This document shows positions 26,737 to 36,255 of a DNA stretch of 64,000 nt, piece after piece. Each line of letters starts with the position of its first letter. The first letter of the stretch is position 1. The notes under the pieces were generated by a model. The model was not told the origin of the DNA. It searched no databases and was given only the letters and a program-made list of their open reading frames with translations. The stretch covers positions 62,001 through 126,000 of the forward strand of contig NZ_QYTU02000002.1 in NCBI RefSeq assembly GCF_003605365.2, in the 5' to 3' direction. Position numbers and translations under genes: made by a program. The stretch is from Siminovitchia fortis. Lineage in GTDB: Bacteria; Bacillota; Bacilli; Bacillales; Bacillaceae_C.

Positions 26737-26793
26737 TCATAGCTTCTCATCTGATTGATTGGTAAAATAGTTCTAAAAACCGAGGTGACCCGC

Positions 26794-27012
26794 ATGCTGC
26801 AGCACTTCCAATACAAGCCGCTTTATAAAGATGAACGAATTCCCGGGTGGGCATTTTCCTTTTATTTCTCCGGAAAAAGAATAGAAGGCAGCTATCAACA
26901 AGATGGAACAATTGTATGGACATCCGGAAAGCCGGACAGGGAACATGAGAATGCCCTGAAAAAGCAGGTGCACGATTTAATGCTGTTTCATGTATACGAT
27001 CAGCAGCGTTAA
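26794..27012 (+). CDS. yheE: YheE family protein
   Basis: 72 aa from the ATG at 26794 after GAGGTG. Starts M-L-Q-H-F-Q-Y-K-P-L-Y and ends F-H-V-Y-D. Matches B. subtilis YheE in size and position beside yheC/D. Function unknown. Confidence 0.82.
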   Translation: MLQHFQYKPLYKDERIPGWAFSFYFSGKRIEGSYQQDGTIVWTSGKPDREHENALKKQVHDLMLFHVYDQQR

Positions 27013-27085
27013 TCTTTTACCAACTTTTTATATGCATGGCCAAACGTATCAGCAGCCGAAACTATCCGTAAGGAGGCTGAAAGCG

Positions 27086-27283
27086 TTGAAGAAGAAAAAG
27101 CTGAAAGATCAATTTTTGCCTGATTCAGACCACGAAGGCCGGGACAGATATTTCATGGATGTAGACCGGATGGAAAATGAAGGCATGTCCGGAGGCTATG
27201 TTTTTATGAGAGAAGACTCAACAAACATAGAGCAATCCACTGATTTTTTTCCAGAGGATCCGCCGCAGGATCGTATGGAATAA
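27086..27283 (+). CDS. Small acidic hypothetical protein
   Basis: 65 aa from a TTG at 27086, with AAGGAGG about 9 nt upstream. A basic K-K-K-K-L-K-D start is followed by an acidic body (D-S-D-H-E-G-R-D-R-Y-F-M-D-V-D-R) and a proline/acid tail. No recognised domain. The strong ribosome site and its own terminator support a real gene. Confidence 0.6.
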   Translation: MKKKKLKDQFLPDSDHEGRDRYFMDVDRMENEGMSGGYVFMREDSTNIEQSTDFFPEDPPQDRME

Positions 27284-27285
27284 CC

Positions 27286-27315
27286 AAGGGACTCGACAAC
27301 GGGTCCCTTTCTTTC
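27286..27315. terminator. Terminator between two convergent small genes
   Basis: AAGGGAC pairs with GTCCCTT, followed by TCTTT on the plus strand. Confidence 0.75.
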
Positions 27316-27316
27316 G

Positions 27317-27565
27317 TTATGATCCATAAAAAATTTTCAGCTCCTGTTGCGTTCCACACGCTTCACAAATGAACATGTGCACACATTCAGGCTTTTGTGT
27401 GCTCTTTGGATCCCCGTCAACCAATTTATTCAAGTCAATTTCCATATAGGGGGAATAATCACCATAAAAATCATATATTTTCCCTTGATCCTTCAGTGCT
27501 CCCATACATATGGAACAGGCCCGATTCTCGGCTGGCATCCCGTTGCATAACCGGCAGTAATTCAT
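27317..27565 (-). CDS. Small zinc-ribbon-like protein, function unknown
   Basis: 82 aa from the ATG at 27565 (AGAGGAGG 7 nt upstream). Three cysteine pairs: C-R-L-C, C-S-I-C-M-G-A-L and C-E-A-C, spaced so that two small zinc sites are possible. The middle is acidic (Y-M-E-I-D-L-N-K). I do not recognise the family. It lies between yheE-type genes and the SASP gene, so sporulation expression is plausible but not shown. Confidence 0.65.
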   Translation of the reverse strand: MNYCRLCNGMPAENRACSICMGALKDQGKIYDFYGDYSPYMEIDLNKLVDGDPKSTQKPECVHMFICEACGTQQELKIFYGS

Positions 27566-27662
27566 AAGCAGTCCTCCTCTTATCACATATCTTTTGTGAA
27601 ATCGGGGAATACATGTATGGCACCCGGCTTTTCATTCAGGTAAAAAGTTCCTCTTCTCTTTC

Positions 27663-27692
27663 TGTATATTTTCACCTTGAAAAATCATAATA
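27663..27692 (+). promoter_or_regulatory. Sigma-G type promoter of the SASP gene
   Basis: TGTATA (27663-27668), 17-nt spacer, CATAATA (27686-27692). This fits the forespore sigma-G consensus TGAATA and CATACTA with one mismatch in each element and correct spacing. It lies about 100 nt before the SASP start. Confidence 0.7.
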
Positions 27693-27798
27693 AATGGTAC
27701 AAACAATGGGTTAAGCCAAAAGAAGGCCACATGCATGTGTGTCGGTGCAAATCCGGCTAACCCAGCCAAATTTATAACAACAGCAAGGAGATGACAAC

Positions 27799-28002
27799 AT
27801 GGCTAACAACAACTCAAACCAAATTTTAGTTGCTGGTGCCGAGCAGGCAATCGACCAAATGAAGGTTGAAATTGCCCAGGAGTTTGGAGTAAATCTTGGT
27901 GCAGACACTACCTCCCGCGCCAATGGTTCTGTCGGTGGAGAAATTACCAAGCGCCTGGTAGCAATGGCACAACAACAGCTTGGCGGATTCTCCCAACAAT
28001 AA
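27799..28002 (+). CDS. Alpha/beta-type small acid-soluble spore protein
   Basis: 67 aa. The germination-protease site V-E-I-A-Q-E-F-G-V and the DNA-binding block [11 protein letters not shown] are both intact. These proteins saturate spore DNA and protect it from UV and heat, and are later degraded by Gpr as an amino acid source. AAGGAGATG ribosome site and a sigma-G type promoter upstream. In B. subtilis sspB occupies this neighbourhood, so it may be the orthologue. Confidence 0.95.
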   Translation: MANNNSNQILVAGAEQAIDQMKVEIAQEFGVNLGADTTSRANGSVGGEITKRLVAMAQQQLGGFSQQ

Positions 28003-28019
28003 CTAAATAAAACATGGCA

Positions 28020-28047
28020 AAAGGCCCCCGTTGATTCGGGGGCCTTT
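28020..28047 (+). terminator. Terminator after the SASP gene
   Basis: AAAGGCCCCC pairs with GGGGGCCTTT around GTTGATTC. Confidence 0.88.
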
Positions 28048-28098
28048 CATATGGGGCCGGACCTCTTATTGTCCAGTTCCGGCGCCTCCACTTTTTCT

Positions 28099-29478
28099 TT
28101 ATAAATTTACCATCTTTTTCGGATCGATCCATTCGTCGTATTGCTCTTCTGTGAGATATCCTGTTTTGATTGCCGCTTCTTTCAATGTTGTTCCCTCTTT
28201 GAAAGCAAGCTTGGCAATCTCGGCCGCTTTTTCATACCCGATATGAGGATTCAACGCTGTAACAAGCATAAGGGACCGATTCACATTTTCCTCGATTACT
28301 TCAACGTTCGGCTCAAGGCCTTTCAAGCATTTTTCATTGAATGAGATCATTGAATCTGCAAGCAGATGGACTGACTGCAGGAAGTTGTAAATAATTACTG
28401 GTTTATACACGTTAAGCTCAAAGTTTCCCTGGCTTGCAGCAAAGCCGATGGCTGCATCGTTTCCGAATACTTGGACGCCAACCATTGTGAGCGCCTCACT
28501 TTGCGTCGGATTCACTTTTCCAGGCATGATGGAGCTTCCCGGTTCATTGGCGGGAATCGAAATTTCTCCAATTCCGCTGCGTGGGCCGCTTGCAAGCCAA
28601 CGAACATCGTTGGCTATTTTTGTCAAATCGGCGGCAAGTCCCTTCAATGCTCCGTGAACGAAAACAATTTCGTCATGGCTTGTGAGTGCATGGAACTTAT
28701 TATCCGATGATTTGAAAGAATACCCGGTTTGCCTGCTCAGCTGTTCCGCCACTTTGTCGCCAAAATCCGGTTCAGCATTGATGCCGGTACCCACAGCCGT
28801 TCCGCCAATAGCCAGATTAAGGAGATGCTCGGCACTTTCTTTGATCATTCTTTCACTTTTTTCAACCATTGCCCTCCAGCCGCTGATTTCCTGTCCAAGC
28901 GTAAGCGGAGTGGCATCCTGCAAATGCGTGCGGCCAATTTTAATGATATCCATATACGCTTTTTCTTTTTCAAGAAGCGTTTGTTTCAACTGGTCCAAGG
29001 CAGGAATCAAATCATGGTAAATGGCATGGTATGCAGCAATATGCATTGCTGTCGGGAATGTATCGTTGGAGCTTTGCGACATATTGATATCATCATTCGG
29101 ATGAATCTTCTCTTCAGAACCCACATTTAATAATTCATTTGCTCTGCGGGCAATCACTTCATTCACGTTCATGTTGGACTGAGTGCCGCTTCCTGTCTGC
29201 CAGACAACAAGCGGAAAGTGGTCGTCAAACTTGCCCTCAAGCACTTCATCGCATGCTTTGACGATCGCTTCCTTTTTGGCATCTGATAACTTTCCGAATA
29301 CATTATTTGTAAGTGCAGCAGCTTTTTTTAACTGGGCAAAAGCCTTGATGACTTCCAAAGGCATTTTTTCATTTCCAATTTTAAAATTCTGCTTGCTCCG
29401 TTGAGTTTGTGCGCCCCAGTATTTATCTGCAGGCACCTTAATTTCACCAATTGTATCCCGTTCGATGCGGAATTCCAT
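28099..29478 (-). CDS. fumC: Class II fumarate hydratase FumC
   Basis: 459 aa. The fumarase/aspartase signature [11 protein letters not shown] is present, with [10 protein letters not shown] and [14 protein letters not shown] before the signature favours fumarase over aspartase. It interconverts fumarate and malate in the TCA cycle. Monocistronic in appearance. Confidence 0.95.
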   Translation of the reverse strand: MEFRIERDTIGEIKVPADKYWGAQTQRSKQNFKIGNEKMPLEVIKAFAQLKKAAALTNNVFGKLSDAKKEAIVKACDEVLEGKFDDHFPLVVWQTGSGTQSNMNVNEVIARRANELLNVGSEEKIHPNDDINMSQSSNDTFPTAMHIAAYHAIYHDLIPALDQLKQTLLEKEKAYMDIIKIGRTHLQDATPLTLGQEISGWRAMVEKSERMIKESAEHLLNLAIGGTAVGTGINAEPDFGDKVAEQLSRQTGYSFKSSDNKFHALTSHDEIVFVHGALKGLAADLTKIANDVRWLASGPRSGIGEISIPANEPGSSIMPGKVNPTQSEALTMVGVQVFGNDAAIGFAASQGNFELNVYKPVIIYNFLQSVHLLADSMISFNEKCLKGLEPNVEVIEENVNRSLMLVTALNPHIGYEKAAEIAKLAFKEGTTLKEAAIKTGYLTEEQYDEWIDPKKMVNL

Positions 29479-29572
29479 TCTTACATGCCTCCTCTAAGTT
29501 TTAACCATAGGTATTCTCTCATATATCGGCAAAAATTTCATCTACCCTGCCGGAAATGATGAAAAAACCTGC

Positions 29573-31654
29573 TTAATCATTTTGGAACCGCCTATACGTT
29601 TCCTTTAATTTTTCTTCAAACTTATTCAAATTTCCTTTTCCTTTTTCCAATTTTTCTTTCCATTTTTTTGCTTCATCCATCATTTTGTCATCAAAATTTT
29701 TCATTTGTTCTTTGAGAGAATTCTCTTCTTTTTTTCGCTCTTCCTCAAGCCGTTTATTGATGGATGGCGTTTCAAATTTATCTTTTTCAACATGCGGAAG
29801 TGTCTGTTCCATCATTGAGCGGAAAATGGGGACGACTGTATCACTGCTGGAGCCTTTTAAATAATGGTCTCTGTCGGTCCTGTCATAGCCAAGCCAAACA
29901 GCCCCCACAAGGTTTGGCGTATAGCCGACAAACCATTGATCCTTCGTTCCATCCGGTATTTCCGGATATGGAAGCTGTGTTGACCCGGTTTTTCCGGCAA
30001 TATCGTAGCCATCAAGTTTCGCGTTTCTCCCTGTTCCGGTCTCCACCACGTTCAGGAGAATGGCCGTCATTTTTTCAGCCGTTTTACTGCTTGTCACCCG
30101 GGTGGTTTTCGGTTTGAATTCACCTTCCACATTCCCTGTGGGACCGACAATTTTTGTGATGATATGGCTTTTTGCCCTTTTCCCGCCATTTGCAAAAACG
30201 GAATAGGCTTCCGCCATTTGCTGGGGTGAATATCCCGTTTTCGTTCCACCCAATGCCAGGCTTAGGTTTTCATCTTCCTTTTGGATGGTAAGTCCGAATT
30301 TCTTGGCGGCTGCGACCCCTTTATCAAGGCCAATTTCATTCAAAAGCCAGACAGCCGGAACATTCAATGATTGCTCAACAGCAGTATATAAAGGCACTTC
30401 ACCCGCATATTGCCCGTTGAAATTCTTTGGTGTATAGCCTGAAAATGTCATTCCTTCCTCGTCTTTTAAAGTGGAATGGGCCGTATAGCCTTCTTCAAGT
30501 GCCGGAGTGTAAACAACAAGGGGCTTAATGGCCGAACCCGGCTGTGCCTTCAGCTGTGTCGCCCTGTTATAAGCGCGGAAAGTATGCTCTCCCCTTCCGC
30601 CGACAAGCCCCCGGATGCCTCCCGTTTTTGGATCAAGCATGATCGCCCCGCTCTGGGCAAGTGTTCCGTCTGAACTTACAGGAAAAAGATAGTTGTTTTG
30701 ATATACTTTTTCCAAACCCGCCTGAACATTTTGATCCATCTCAGTGTAAATTTTATAACCGCGGGTCAATATTTCTTCCTGTGTCAGGCCGTACTGGTTA
30801 ATAGCCTCATTTAATACGGCATCCACATAATAAGGATACTTTCCTTTCAGCGGATCCGCGCCTTTGTCTTCTAGTACAATTTTCTCATTGACAGCTTCCT
30901 GATATTCTGACTCACTTATCATTTCATATTTCAGCATTTGGCTTAATACGAGATTCCGCCGTTCAACTGACGCATCATAATTTTTATATGGATCGAGGGC
31001 TGATGGCCGGTTCACTATTCCCGCCAGCATCGCGGCTTCACTGAGTGTAATTTGGCTTACATCCTTGCCAAAAAATTTTTTGGATGCATTTTGGACTCCC
31101 CAGCCGCCGCTTCCAAAAAAAGCTTGGTTCAGATACATTTCCAATATTTCATCTTTCGTAAACTTCTTTTCGATTTCGATTGCCAGAAAAACTTCCTCCA
31201 GCTTCCGTTTATATGTCCGCTCTGGAGAAAGAAGGGCATTTTTGGTCAACTGCTGCGTCAGCGTACTTCCTCCGGCCGTGATTCTTCCAGCAAACAGATT
31301 TTTAAAAAACGCCCGGGAAATACCGTAAAGGTCGAATCCCCTATGTTTATAAAATCGGTGGTCCTCAACGGCCACTATGGCATTCTTCATATTTTCAGGG
31401 ACTTCCGCTATTGGGACGCCTTCCATCCGGTTGGCAGATATTTTACTGGCTTCATCACCATCTTTGTCGTAGATAACGGTTGCCTGTGCCAATCCCTGTT
31501 TCAAAGATTCGACATTGGCAGCACTAGCCAAATAGGCAAAATATGACAGGCCGATCAAAATAACCAACGAAGCGATCAGCAATAAAATTTGATTCAGATG
31601 GGCTTTTTTCCAAAACCTCCATAAACTGTCTTTTATTTTATAAAACAGGTCCAT
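29573..31654 (-). CDS. Class A penicillin-binding protein (PbpF/PBP2C-like)
   Basis: 693 aa. One N-terminal transmembrane anchor (about residues 21-45) is followed by a GT51 glycosyltransferase domain (E-D-H-R-F-Y-K-H-R-G and G-G-S-T-L-T-Q-Q-L). The transpeptidase domain has S-A-I-K as SxxK, S-L-N as SxN and K-T-G-S-T. A charged coiled tail ends the protein. It polymerises and cross-links peptidoglycan. The size fits B. subtilis PbpF (forespore-expressed), although there pbpF sits beside hemEHY rather than beside fumC. Confidence 0.88.
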   Translation of the reverse strand: MDLFYKIKDSLWRFWKKAHLNQILLLIASLVILIGLSYFAYLASAANVESLKQGLAQATVIYDKDGDEASKISANRMEGVPIAEVPENMKNAIVAVEDHRFYKHRGFDLYGISRAFFKNLFAGRITAGGSTLTQQLTKNALLSPERTYKRKLEEVFLAIEIEKKFTKDEILEMYLNQAFFGSGGWGVQNASKKFFGKDVSQITLSEAAMLAGIVNRPSALDPYKNYDASVERRNLVLSQMLKYEMISESEYQEAVNEKIVLEDKGADPLKGKYPYYVDAVLNEAINQYGLTQEEILTRGYKIYTEMDQNVQAGLEKVYQNNYLFPVSSDGTLAQSGAIMLDPKTGGIRGLVGGRGEHTFRAYNRATQLKAQPGSAIKPLVVYTPALEEGYTAHSTLKDEEGMTFSGYTPKNFNGQYAGEVPLYTAVEQSLNVPAVWLLNEIGLDKGVAAAKKFGLTIQKEDENLSLALGGTKTGYSPQQMAEAYSVFANGGKRAKSHIITKIVGPTGNVEGEFKPKTTRVTSSKTAEKMTAILLNVVETGTGRNAKLDGYDIAGKTGSTQLPYPEIPDGTKDQWFVGYTPNLVGAVWLGYDRTDRDHYLKGSSSDTVVPIFRSMMEQTLPHVEKDKFETPSINKRLEEERKKEENSLKEQMKNFDDKMMDEAKKWKEKLEKGKGNLNKFEEKLKETYRRFQND

Positions 31655-31737
31655 ACCTTTTCCTCGCTTTCAATTGCGCCGGCTCCATACACATTTGGAA
31701 ACCAATTATAATATAATGTTTTTTTCATCAAAAAGCT

Positions 31738-31966
31738 ACAAGAAAAGTGAAGGGCGACGTTTAGCGACGTACAGACTGGACGACTCCTGACGAGATAAAG
31801 GAAACACGGCGAAGCCGCAGGCGAGCCGATGTTGACTTATCGTAGGAAGGAGGAGGAAGTCTGCTAGTCGCTGGAGCCCGGAACTGGACAACAAGAAAAG
31901 TGGAAGGCGACGTTTAGCGGCGTACAGACTGGACGACTCCTGACAGATAAAGGAAACACAAAAAAA
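31738..31966 (+). repeat. Foldback intergenic element, copy 7, with truncated tandem second copy
   Basis: First copy 31738-31890: GTTTAGCGACGTA paired with TAGTCGCTGG, core blocks intact, apex CGGC/GCCG. A second copy (31891-31966) starts ACAAGAAAAGTG and runs through GATAAAGGAAACACA, where it stops abruptly, so only the 5' half is duplicated. Confidence 0.82.
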
Positions 31967-32009
31967 AACAACCGGTTTATTCCGATTGTTTGGGCGCATC
32001 GTATAAGGA

Positions 32010-32180
32010 TTAGTGATCCAGTTCTTTTTCTTTCACCCTGGACAGCTCATTTTCCAATGTTTTCATATACATATACACAATTTGCCTTGTTTTATCATCT
32101 GCTCCAATGATTTCCAAATGATTCATACATTTGCTGATTACAGGATTTTTCGATTTGTTTTTTTCCTCTTCATTTTTCAT
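32010..32180 (-). CDS. Small charged hypothetical protein
   Basis: 56 aa from the ATG at 32180 after AGGGGTGGG. A lysine/glutamate-rich N-terminus is followed by a predicted helix pair (C-M-N-H-L-E-I-I-G-A-D-D-K-T and Y-M-K-T-L-E-N-E-L-S). I do not recognise the family. It is next to a sporulation-type histidine kinase but on the other strand. Confidence 0.5.
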   Translation of the reverse strand: MKNEEEKNKSKNPVISKCMNHLEIIGADDKTRQIVYMYMKTLENELSRVKEKELDH

Positions 32181-32216
32181 ACTACCCACCCCTGTCTGCA
32201 AGGCTTGGCCTGCCAT

Positions 32217-32577
32217 AATTTATAATGATGGAAAAATCGTCATTTTACACCAAATACAATGGGTAGATATTTGCTGAATTATATTTATTATATATAGACT
32301 TTTCAAACAAGTATATAGGTACTTTTTATCAACTTTTCAGAAATAACAAGGTCGGAAGCCTTGAAATACACCGCTTTTTATATAATATCAATAACGTTTT
32401 TATCAGCTTTATTTTCATTTTATATAAAAAGTGGCTTAAAAAGATTAGGAGAATTTGTTCGATTTGGGCATATCCTACAAATTGCTGCATACATATCTAT
32501 AAAGCTCTTAAATAAATTGCATAAAATTAATGTTTAAAAGAGTCTTTTTACCCTTCAACTGATATAATGGAGAGGAG
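32217..32577. other. AT-rich gene-free region upstream of the histidine kinase
   Basis: About 360 nt, strongly AT-rich with several TATATA runs. There is a weak AAGG/CCTT hairpin near 32350. No gene, foldback element or clear sporulation-sigma promoter was found. It presumably contains the kinase promoter. Confidence 0.4.
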
Positions 32578-32589
32578 GTGAGTACGGGG

Positions 32590-33723
32590 ATGAACCAGCT
32601 TACGGACGAACTTATATCTTTTCTTCAACAAAAAAGATCAAGCTTCCTCGAAAAATGGAAAGAAAGAGCGATGCTGCCTCCCGATTTGACCCAGCTCAAC
32701 AGAGAGAAGCTGGACAACAAGGGAAAGTTCATATATGAGGTTGCTTTGAAAGCACTTTCTTTGCCTAAGGTTGACTTGCAAACCTATTTACAGGCAAGTG
32801 CCCATAAAGTAGCGCAAACGAAAATAAGAGAAAACTCGGAAATTGAACTCTTAGTTTATAACCTGAACATGGCAAAAAATATACTTTGCGAAGAAGTGTG
32901 TAATTTTCCATCAGAACCGCAAATTTTAAAGAAATTTTTCATGCATTTATCCTATATTTTTGATCATTTTTCATATCACTCTGTCATGCATTATAGAAGG
33001 CTGAAACAACAATTGAATGAACAGGATAACCGGTATATTCACTCAAGCCATGAAGACCGTCTCACGCTGCTTGGCCAAATGACGTCCAGCTTCGTCCATG
33101 AATTCAGAAATCCCTTAACAACCGTTCAAGGGTTTGTTCAGCTCCTGCGTGCGGAGTATCCCGATCTCCCATACATGGATATCATCTCTTCAGAACTGGA
33201 TCAACTTAAATTCCGGATCACTCAGTTTCTAATGCTTTCCAAAAAACAGGAAGTGAATCAGGAAGAAGTCATTTTTTCCTTAAATGAACTTGTTGCACAA
33301 GTTGCTTCTTTCGTGTATCCCAGGCTGCTGGAATTGAGGGTCTCCCTTCACCAGGAAATGGAAAATGACCTGTATGTAAAAGGAATCCAGGAAGAAGTAC
33401 GCCAGGTGATCATTAATATCATTTTTAATGCAATTGAAGTCATGGCATCCGCTGATGCAGAGTCCGTCATACATATAAAAGGATACAAGAAAGGAAACTC
33501 GATTTATCTCGAAACTTCCAATACCGGGCCGAAGATTCCTGATTCTTTGATCAAAGATATTTTTGAACCATTTGTAACGACCAAAAAATCCGGTACAGGT
33601 CTGGGACTTTATGTTTCCAGACAAATCATAGAAAAACACCACGGGCAGTTATTATGCAGTTCCAATGAGAAATGGACCACTTTCACCATTATCCTGCCTT
33701 CTCCACATGAAAAGGATAGGTAA
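32590..33723 (+). CDS. Orphan sporulation-type sensor histidine kinase
   Basis: 377 aa from the ATG at 32590, 9 nt after AGGAGGTG. No transmembrane segment. The N-terminal 150 residues are an all-helical sensor that looks like the HisK_N domain of Bacillus sporulation kinases. H-box: F-V-H-E-F-R-N-P-L-T. N-box: N-I-I-F-N-A-I-E-V-M. The G1 region reads S-N-T-G-P-K-I-P, with Asn where the Asp of DxGxG is usual. F-box: I-F-E-P-F-V-T-T-K. G2: G-T-G-L-G-L. No response regulator gene is adjacent, typical of kinases feeding the Spo0F phosphorelay, which is the likely target by inference. Confidence 0.83.
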   Translation: MNQLTDELISFLQQKRSSFLEKWKERAMLPPDLTQLNREKLDNKGKFIYEVALKALSLPKVDLQTYLQASAHKVAQTKIRENSEIELLVYNLNMAKNILCEEVCNFPSEPQILKKFFMHLSYIFDHFSYHSVMHYRRLKQQLNEQDNRYIHSSHEDRLTLLGQMTSSFVHEFRNPLTTVQGFVQLLRAEYPDLPYMDIISSELDQLKFRITQFLMLSKKQEVNQEEVIFSLNELVAQVASFVYPRLLELRVSLHQEMENDLYVKGIQEEVRQVIINIIFNAIEVMASADAESVIHIKGYKKGNSIYLETSNTGPKIPDSLIKDIFEPFVTTKKSGTGLGLYVSRQIIEKHHGQLLCSSNEKWTTFTIILPSPHEKDR

Positions 33724-33786
33724 AGTTGCAGGCTTTTTTTGTGAGTAACGTCTAATATCCAAATTAAAGTTACATAATCCAATTGG

Positions 33787-33813
33787 AAAAAGAGCGGTAT
33801 ATCCCGCTCTTTT
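33787..33813. terminator. Terminator between kinase and YjcZ copy 3
   Basis: AAAAGAGCGG-TATAT-CCCGCTCTTTT, symmetrical and usable on both strands. Confidence 0.85.
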
Positions 33814-33825
33814 CTATTGTGGATT

Positions 33826-33960
33826 TTACCACCAAGCTGCACCAACAATGATTAACAGAATGAACAATACGACGATCAACGCAAAGCCACCGCCATAGCC
33901 AAAACCTCCGCCGTAGCCGTAGCCGCCGTAGCCACAACCGAAGCCACATCCGCCCCACAT
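33826..33960 (-). CDS. YjcZ-type sporulation microprotein, 44 aa, Gly/Tyr-rich (copy 3)
   Basis: [14 protein letters not shown] then further G-Y-G-G-G repeats, the shared [15 protein letters not shown] helix, and A-A-W-W. The ATG at 33960 follows GGAGGTGA. The N-terminal extension is a longer glycine/tyrosine repeat with two cysteines, which the other copies lack; the cysteines may allow cross-linking. Confidence 0.9.
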   Translation of the reverse strand: MWGGCGFGCGYGGYGYGGGFGYGGGFALIVVLFILLIIVGAAWW

Positions 33961-34129
33961 AAGCGTTCACCTCCTGATCGGGGATAAGTAAAAATCCCTA
34001 CACAATAAACTATTCAAATTGGGAGTTTATGTTTGGGCTTGCGACATATACAGCCAATCATTTTTGGTTTTTTACACATTCCGCTATGTTATGATATACA
34101 GTAGAAGCAGCAAGAAGGGAGTCAAGCAA

Positions 34130-36220
34130 TTGAAATCATTAGTACTGGCAGAAAAGCCCAGTGTTGCAAGGGATCTGGCCCGGGTTCTCGGCTGCACGGA
34201 AAAAAAGAAATATTCCATCGAGGGTCCGCAATATGTCGTTACATGGGCTTTGGGACATTTGATCGAACTGAAGATGCCGGAAGACTATGATCAAAAATAT
34301 AAGACGTGGAAATTGGAAGATTTGCCGATTATTCCTGAAAAAATGGACTTAAAAGTGATCCGGCAAACCTTTCCGCAATATAAAGGAATTGAACAGCTTG
34401 CCAAAAGAAAAGACATTAAAGACCTGATCATCGCGACTGATGCGGGACGTGAAGGTGAACTCGTCGCCCGTTGGATCATAAAAAAGGTCCGCTGGAAAAA
34501 GCCGGTGAAACGCCTTTGGATCTCGTCCTACACTGACCGCGCAATCAAGGAAGGATTCCGGCAATTAAAGCCGGCGAAGCAATACGATGCTTTATATGAT
34601 TCAGCCGTTTGCAGAGCTGAAGCCGACTGGCTCATCGGTTTGAATGTAACAAGGGCTTTGACTACGAAATTCGACGATCCCCTTTCAGCGGGACGTGTGC
34701 AGACCCCGACACTCGGAATGATTATAAAGCAGGAAAAAGAAATACAATCATTCGTTCCGAAAGAATATTGGACAGTTCATATACAAGCCGGCGGCCTTGA
34801 AGCCGAGTGGGAACACCAAGGGGAAAAAAGAGTTTTTTCAAAAGATAAGGCAAATGCCATTATTGCAAAAGTGAAAAATCAGAAAGCGGTTGTGAAGGCG
34901 GTCGACCGCAAGGATAAATCGGAGCAGCAGCCCCTCCCTTATGATTTGACTGAATTGCAAAGGGACGCAAACCGCCGGTTCGGTTTTTCAGCCAAAAAAA
35001 CTTCAAACGTTTTGCAAGGTTTATACGAAAATCATAAGATCGTTACGTATCCCAGGACGGACTCAAGGTATTTGACCACTGACCTGGCAGCTACGATGGC
35101 CGACCGGCTTGAAGCCCTTCGCTCCGCCTACAAAGATGATGTGCAGCCTGTATTGAAGCAGAAGGTGAAGGTGCTGGCCTCCCGTGTCTTCAACAACCAA
35201 AAAGTTACAGATCACCATGCCATTATTCCAACGGAACAGCCGGTAAGATTAAGCGACCTTTCGCAGGATGAAAAAAAACTCTTTGATTTGATCGCCAAAC
35301 GCTTCCTGGCACTTTTTTACCCGGCTTATAAATATGAAACACTTCGTGTGACGATTGAGTCTGGCGGTGAAACGTTCCTGGCAAAGGAAACGACAGTCAT
35401 TGATGAAGGATTTAAGGTGCTGACAAGGCAGCAGGATGGAGAAAAGCACCTGAAGTCCCTCCAGCATTTAAAGCAGGGGCAAACATTTACAATCGAGAAC
35501 AGCCGGCTTCAGGAACATCTGACGGAAGCCCCGCCAAGATTTACGGAATCCGACCTCTTGGCGAGGATGGAGAAATACGGACTTGGAACACCTGCTACAA
35601 GAGCTGATATTATCGAGAAGCTTCTAAGCTCACAGGTGATTGACCGCTCAAACAACCGCCTGTTCCCCACGCCAAAAGGCAAGCAGCTTATTGAACTTGT
35701 GAACGATGAGCTGAAGTCTCCGGAATTGACAGCCAAGTGGGAAGCCGAACTGGAGGCAATCGCCCGCCAAAAAGGGGATCCGGAGAAGTTTTTACAAAAT
35801 ATCCGAAAGCAGACAAAACGCCTTGTAACTGAAGTCAAGCAAAGCGATAAATCGTATAAAGCCCATAATATTACGGGTACCAAATGTCCTGAATGCAGTT
35901 CTCTCATGAAGGAAATCAAAGGAAAGGACGGGCGCATGCTTGTTTGTTCCAACAGAGAGTGCAATTTCCGAAAAAGGAAAGACCCGAAGCTTTCCAACCG
36001 CCGCTGTCCGCAATGCCACAAGAAAATGGAAATCCATAAGGGAAAAGCGGGTATGTATTTCCAATGCCGCAAGTGCAATCTGGTGGAAAAAGCTGAAAAC
36101 CGGAAAAAGACAGTCACAAAGCGGGAAGAGCGCCAGCTTCTGAAAAAATATTCCAATGATGAAGGTTTTGGAAACAGCATGGCGGATGCATTAAAGGCGG
36201 CACTGAAAGATAAAAAGTAA
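34130..36220 (+). CDS. topB: DNA topoisomerase III (type IA) TopB
   Basis: 696 aa from a TTG at 34130 after AAGGGAG. TOPRIM start L-V-L-A-E-K-P-S-V-A-R-D-L-A, acidic A-T-D-A-G-R-E-G-E, and the active-site Tyr in V-T-Y-P-R-T-D-S-R-Y. The C-terminus has zinc-finger cysteine sets (C-P-E-C, C-S-N-R-E-C, C-P-Q-C, C-R-K-C). It decatenates DNA by single-strand passage. The frame opens upstream at 34019 but has no ribosome site there. Confidence 0.95.
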   Translation: MKSLVLAEKPSVARDLARVLGCTEKKKYSIEGPQYVVTWALGHLIELKMPEDYDQKYKTWKLEDLPIIPEKMDLKVIRQTFPQYKGIEQLAKRKDIKDLIIATDAGREGELVARWIIKKVRWKKPVKRLWISSYTDRAIKEGFRQLKPAKQYDALYDSAVCRAEADWLIGLNVTRALTTKFDDPLSAGRVQTPTLGMIIKQEKEIQSFVPKEYWTVHIQAGGLEAEWEHQGEKRVFSKDKANAIIAKVKNQKAVVKAVDRKDKSEQQPLPYDLTELQRDANRRFGFSAKKTSNVLQGLYENHKIVTYPRTDSRYLTTDLAATMADRLEALRSAYKDDVQPVLKQKVKVLASRVFNNQKVTDHHAIIPTEQPVRLSDLSQDEKKLFDLIAKRFLALFYPAYKYETLRVTIESGGETFLAKETTVIDEGFKVLTRQQDGEKHLKSLQHLKQGQTFTIENSRLQEHLTEAPPRFTESDLLARMEKYGLGTPATRADIIEKLLSSQVIDRSNNRLFPTPKGKQLIELVNDELKSPELTAKWEAELEAIARQKGDPEKFLQNIRKQTKRLVTEVKQSDKSYKAHNITGTKCPECSSLMKEIKGKDGRMLVCSNRECNFRKRKDPKLSNRRCPQCHKKMEIHKGKAGMYFQCRKCNLVEKAENRKKTVTKREERQLLKKYSNDEGFGNSMADALKAALKDKK

Positions 36221-36224
36221 AGGC

Positions 36225-36254
36225 AACGGCTGTCCGATCGGGCAGCCGTTTTAC
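36225..36254. terminator. Terminator between topB and ribH
   Basis: AACGGCTG pairs with CAGCCGTT, followed by TTT on the plus strand; also suits the end of the rib operon. Confidence 0.85.
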
Positions 36255-36255
36255 A

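Noticed and set aside
32560-32577. Extended -10 box (TG-A-TATAAT) before the histidine kinase
   Set aside because: It sits only 5 nt before the AGGAGGTG ribosome site, so a transcript from it would start inside that site. Probably coincidental.
34019-34129. N-terminal extension of topB by 37 codons
   Set aside because: The segment has no ribosome site and encodes nothing resembling topoisomerase; the TTG at 34130 precedes the conserved TOPRIM start.
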